Shown here in pieces: positions 62,201 to 64,000 of a DNA stretch of 64,000 bases. The notes beneath the pieces are model-generated. The model worked only from the letters and a program-made list of their open reading frames with translations. It made no database searches and had not been told where the DNA came from. The position numbers and the translations under genes are program-made. The DNA comes from Celoporthe dispersa (taxonomy: Eukaryota; Ascomycota; Sordariomycetes; Diaporthales; Cryphonectriaceae): assembly GCA_016584495.1 (NCBI GenBank), contig WAID01000003.1:2232001-2296000 (forward strand), given 5' to 3'. Position 1 is the stretch's first letter; every line of letters starts with the position of its first letter.

Positions 62201-64000
62201 GTCTCTGGCACGTGGTGGCCTGGCCTGGACCGATCGATCTGCTTGCGAGCCGTCTCTACAGTATCTTGCCGTGGTAATGGGCATTGTCCACTGCTCCCGG
62301 TGCGATGGTATCCGTGAACGACGTCTCCAGAGGTTGACCACGACCACCTGAGCTCGTCGTCCATTCCCAGTGCTGGTGGGGAGGACTGGTTCCCTACTAC
62401 TACTACTACTCGCAAGCAGGCACACGGATCTGGGCGTGGCGTGGCTATAGTTGTGGTGGGCCGGGTGATACATGGGAGGACTGCGTACTTCCGACACCCG
62501 AGCCAGAGAGATCTCGACAATGATAAGGCCCTAGAAAGGGGGGCCCGCCTGGACCGCCAACACAGGCCCGTCTCTCTCTCTCGACCTCTCTCGCCAGATG
62601 AAGCTTCCCTCGAGGTTCGGTGCTGGGCATGACGGGCCCTTTCGTGAGTATTTTGGCTTTTAGGTTGTGGATGTCGTGGCCAGAAGTAGCTTAGCAGGTC
62701 GGCACGCTGCGGCGATCCATCATTCCAGAGTGAGGAGAGCACGAGCTGCGCCGCTGGGGCCGCGCTGACTGCTCGCGGAAGCGATGCCACGGCCAGCATC
62801 CGGCACCTTTCCTGTTCCTGAAGTCTAGCCTACTCCCCGCTAAAAGGAAAAGGGAAAGGAAAAGGAAAAAATAGGAATAGGAATAGGAATAGGAAATACG
62901 GATGCGGCCACTCTCCTTCAGGTCCAGAGAGGCGGCGACCTTGAACGTTTCTGGAACCCGGAGGGCTAAACCTCACCACACCACGCGAACGAACGAGGCC
63001 CTTTTGACAGCTGCACGGGGGCCGGGGCCCAGGTCGATCGGCTTGGCCCTCCGTCTGCGGTGCGCTGACCTGCTTACGCGCACAACCAGCAGCCCCTTTT
63101 CCCCTGCCGGTTTTCCCTGTCGGCCCAGCAGCAGCAGGACTTGGTGAGGTGTGATGTGAAGCACTTCCGCCCGCAGGGCAGACCAGGCCCTACGTAATCA
63201 ATCAGCCGCTGCCAGCCAGGGCCACCCAAGAGAAGAAGTAGAACAGCACAAACAACCAGGAAGATGGGTCCATGTTCATGCCCCCACGTGATGGTTTTGT
63301 GTTCTGCGTCTGGCAGAGATGGGGATGCTGGTAGCAGTTCTAAATCGAGTGCCCTCAAGCGCCACGTCCGAGATCATCGAATGACTTTGGGCGATCACCC
63401 GCCTATGAGCCAGGCTCGACGGCAGCGGCTGCGGGGGTCGGCACCACACCACGGCCCCTGCACGCTTCATCTCACCCAGGCCTGAAACCACAGCTGCCTC
63501 ACGATGTGAATCACAACCGCCGTCGACCACCATCCTCAAACGCTGTTCGTGAAAATGACGGACAGGGACAGGCGATAGCAGCCGCCCAGGGCCGAGTAAC
63601 GCCTCTGCGTCTCGTCCTGGTGGGGAGTGGTCGGAGTTCTGAAGCAGTCCTCAGCGGATTATCTGGGCAGCTAAGGTTGAGCCCTCTGGTCGAGTGACCT
63701 GTGTTTCCGCCGTGTTTCTGCTGGTCTCGACGGTAGCCCTTGCAAGCATCGTATCGTCTTGCTATACCTCCCGCTCTTCTCTTTCCTCGCCCCCCCTTTT
63801 TGCTTCCTCTTCATCCCTTCTCCTTTGTTTTGGCTTCGTTTTCAGAGCAGACCGAAGTAATAGGAGGATTGCGAGTTCGCCGACAAGAGTTTCATGAACT
63901 CATAGGCGCTTGGCCGTCATTTTCATTCTCACTTTCCCAACCCTTTCCTTCATTTTTTTCTCCCTACACCGGCTGGGCTTTTTTTTTCCTCTCTTGTCAT
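56268..64000. other. Gene-free right end of the window
   Basis: No gene is recognised in these 7.7 kb. The first kilobase should carry the mcm1 promoter. Simple repeats: (GT)n 57524-57542, (CAG)n 58196-58219, CTG-rich tract about 59804-59855, (CTG)n 60329-60354, (TAC)n about 62398-62411 and G/A-rich hexamer array 62844-62896. Open frames are short, low-complexity or mutually overlapping on both strands. A gene starting beyond 64000 could have its promoter in the last 500 pyrimidine-rich bases. Confidence 0.55.
62844..62896. repeat. GGAAAA / GGAATA hexamer array
   Basis: Units of about six bases change from GGAAAA/GGGAAA on the left to AGGAAT on the right, with at least four AGGAAT copies at 62873-62896. 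It resembles a young minisatellite. It is not the TTAGGG telomere repeat. Confidence 0.85.

Noticed and set aside
62844..62896. Telomere or interstitial telomeric repeat
   Set aside because: The units are GGAAAA and GGAATA, not TTAGGG.
1..64000. Biosynthetic gene cluster, tRNA, 5S rRNA, transposon or CRISPR
   Set aside because: By eye I found no tRNA B-box context, 5S core, transposase or reverse transcriptase motif, spaced direct-repeat array or secondary-metabolite core enzyme. This is a visual scan only; tRNAscan or a repeat library could still find something.

Overview
The window is nuclear DNA of a filamentous ascomycete (Pezizomycotina), most probably a Sordariomycete. Short introns carry GT...CTRAY...AG signals, and the proteins match Neurospora/Aspergillus-type families: a MADS-box Mcm1, a peroxisomal malate synthase ending in SKL, a Gin4-type kinase with a fungal KA1 tail, and a fungal 7-TM rhodopsin-like protein. 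The class-level call is inference from protein similarity as I know it; no search was run.

Layout: smc5 (2415-6157, -) and a Gin4/Hsl1-type kinase (7943-11862, +) share a divergent 1.8-kb intergenic region. Malate synthase follows (14109-16259, +). A 15.4-kb gene-free, microsatellite-rich stretch (16260-31691) leads to a C2H2 regulator of Swi5/Ace2 type (31692-33204, +). From 33.2 to 42.7 kb no confident gene is seen; this stretch holds one long open frame (36861-37931) and one orphan coding-like segment (39583-40021, -). A Ctr copper transporter (42667-43304, +) converges on a rhodopsin-like membrane protein (44152-45720, -). A GNAT acetyltransferase (48749-49704, -) is divergent from an amino acid/choline-type permease (50802-52826, +), which converges on mcm1 (55374-56267, -). 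The last 7.7 kb shows no gene I can support.

Nine confident protein genes occupy about 20 kb of the 64 kb. The genes do not form an operon-like or biosynthetic cluster: they are unrelated housekeeping, cell-cycle, transport and regulatory genes. I found no tRNA, 5S rRNA, transposase, reverse transcriptase or CRISPR.

The most consequential observation is that two genes (malate synthase and the C2H2 regulator) are each broken by an apparent one-base loss in a five-base homopolymer where six would restore the conserved frame. That is more easily explained by sequencing error than by two null alleles. I did not find a convincing new biological system. The best candidates for something undescribed are the coding-like segment at 39.6-40.0 kb and the long ORF at 36.9-37.9 kb.
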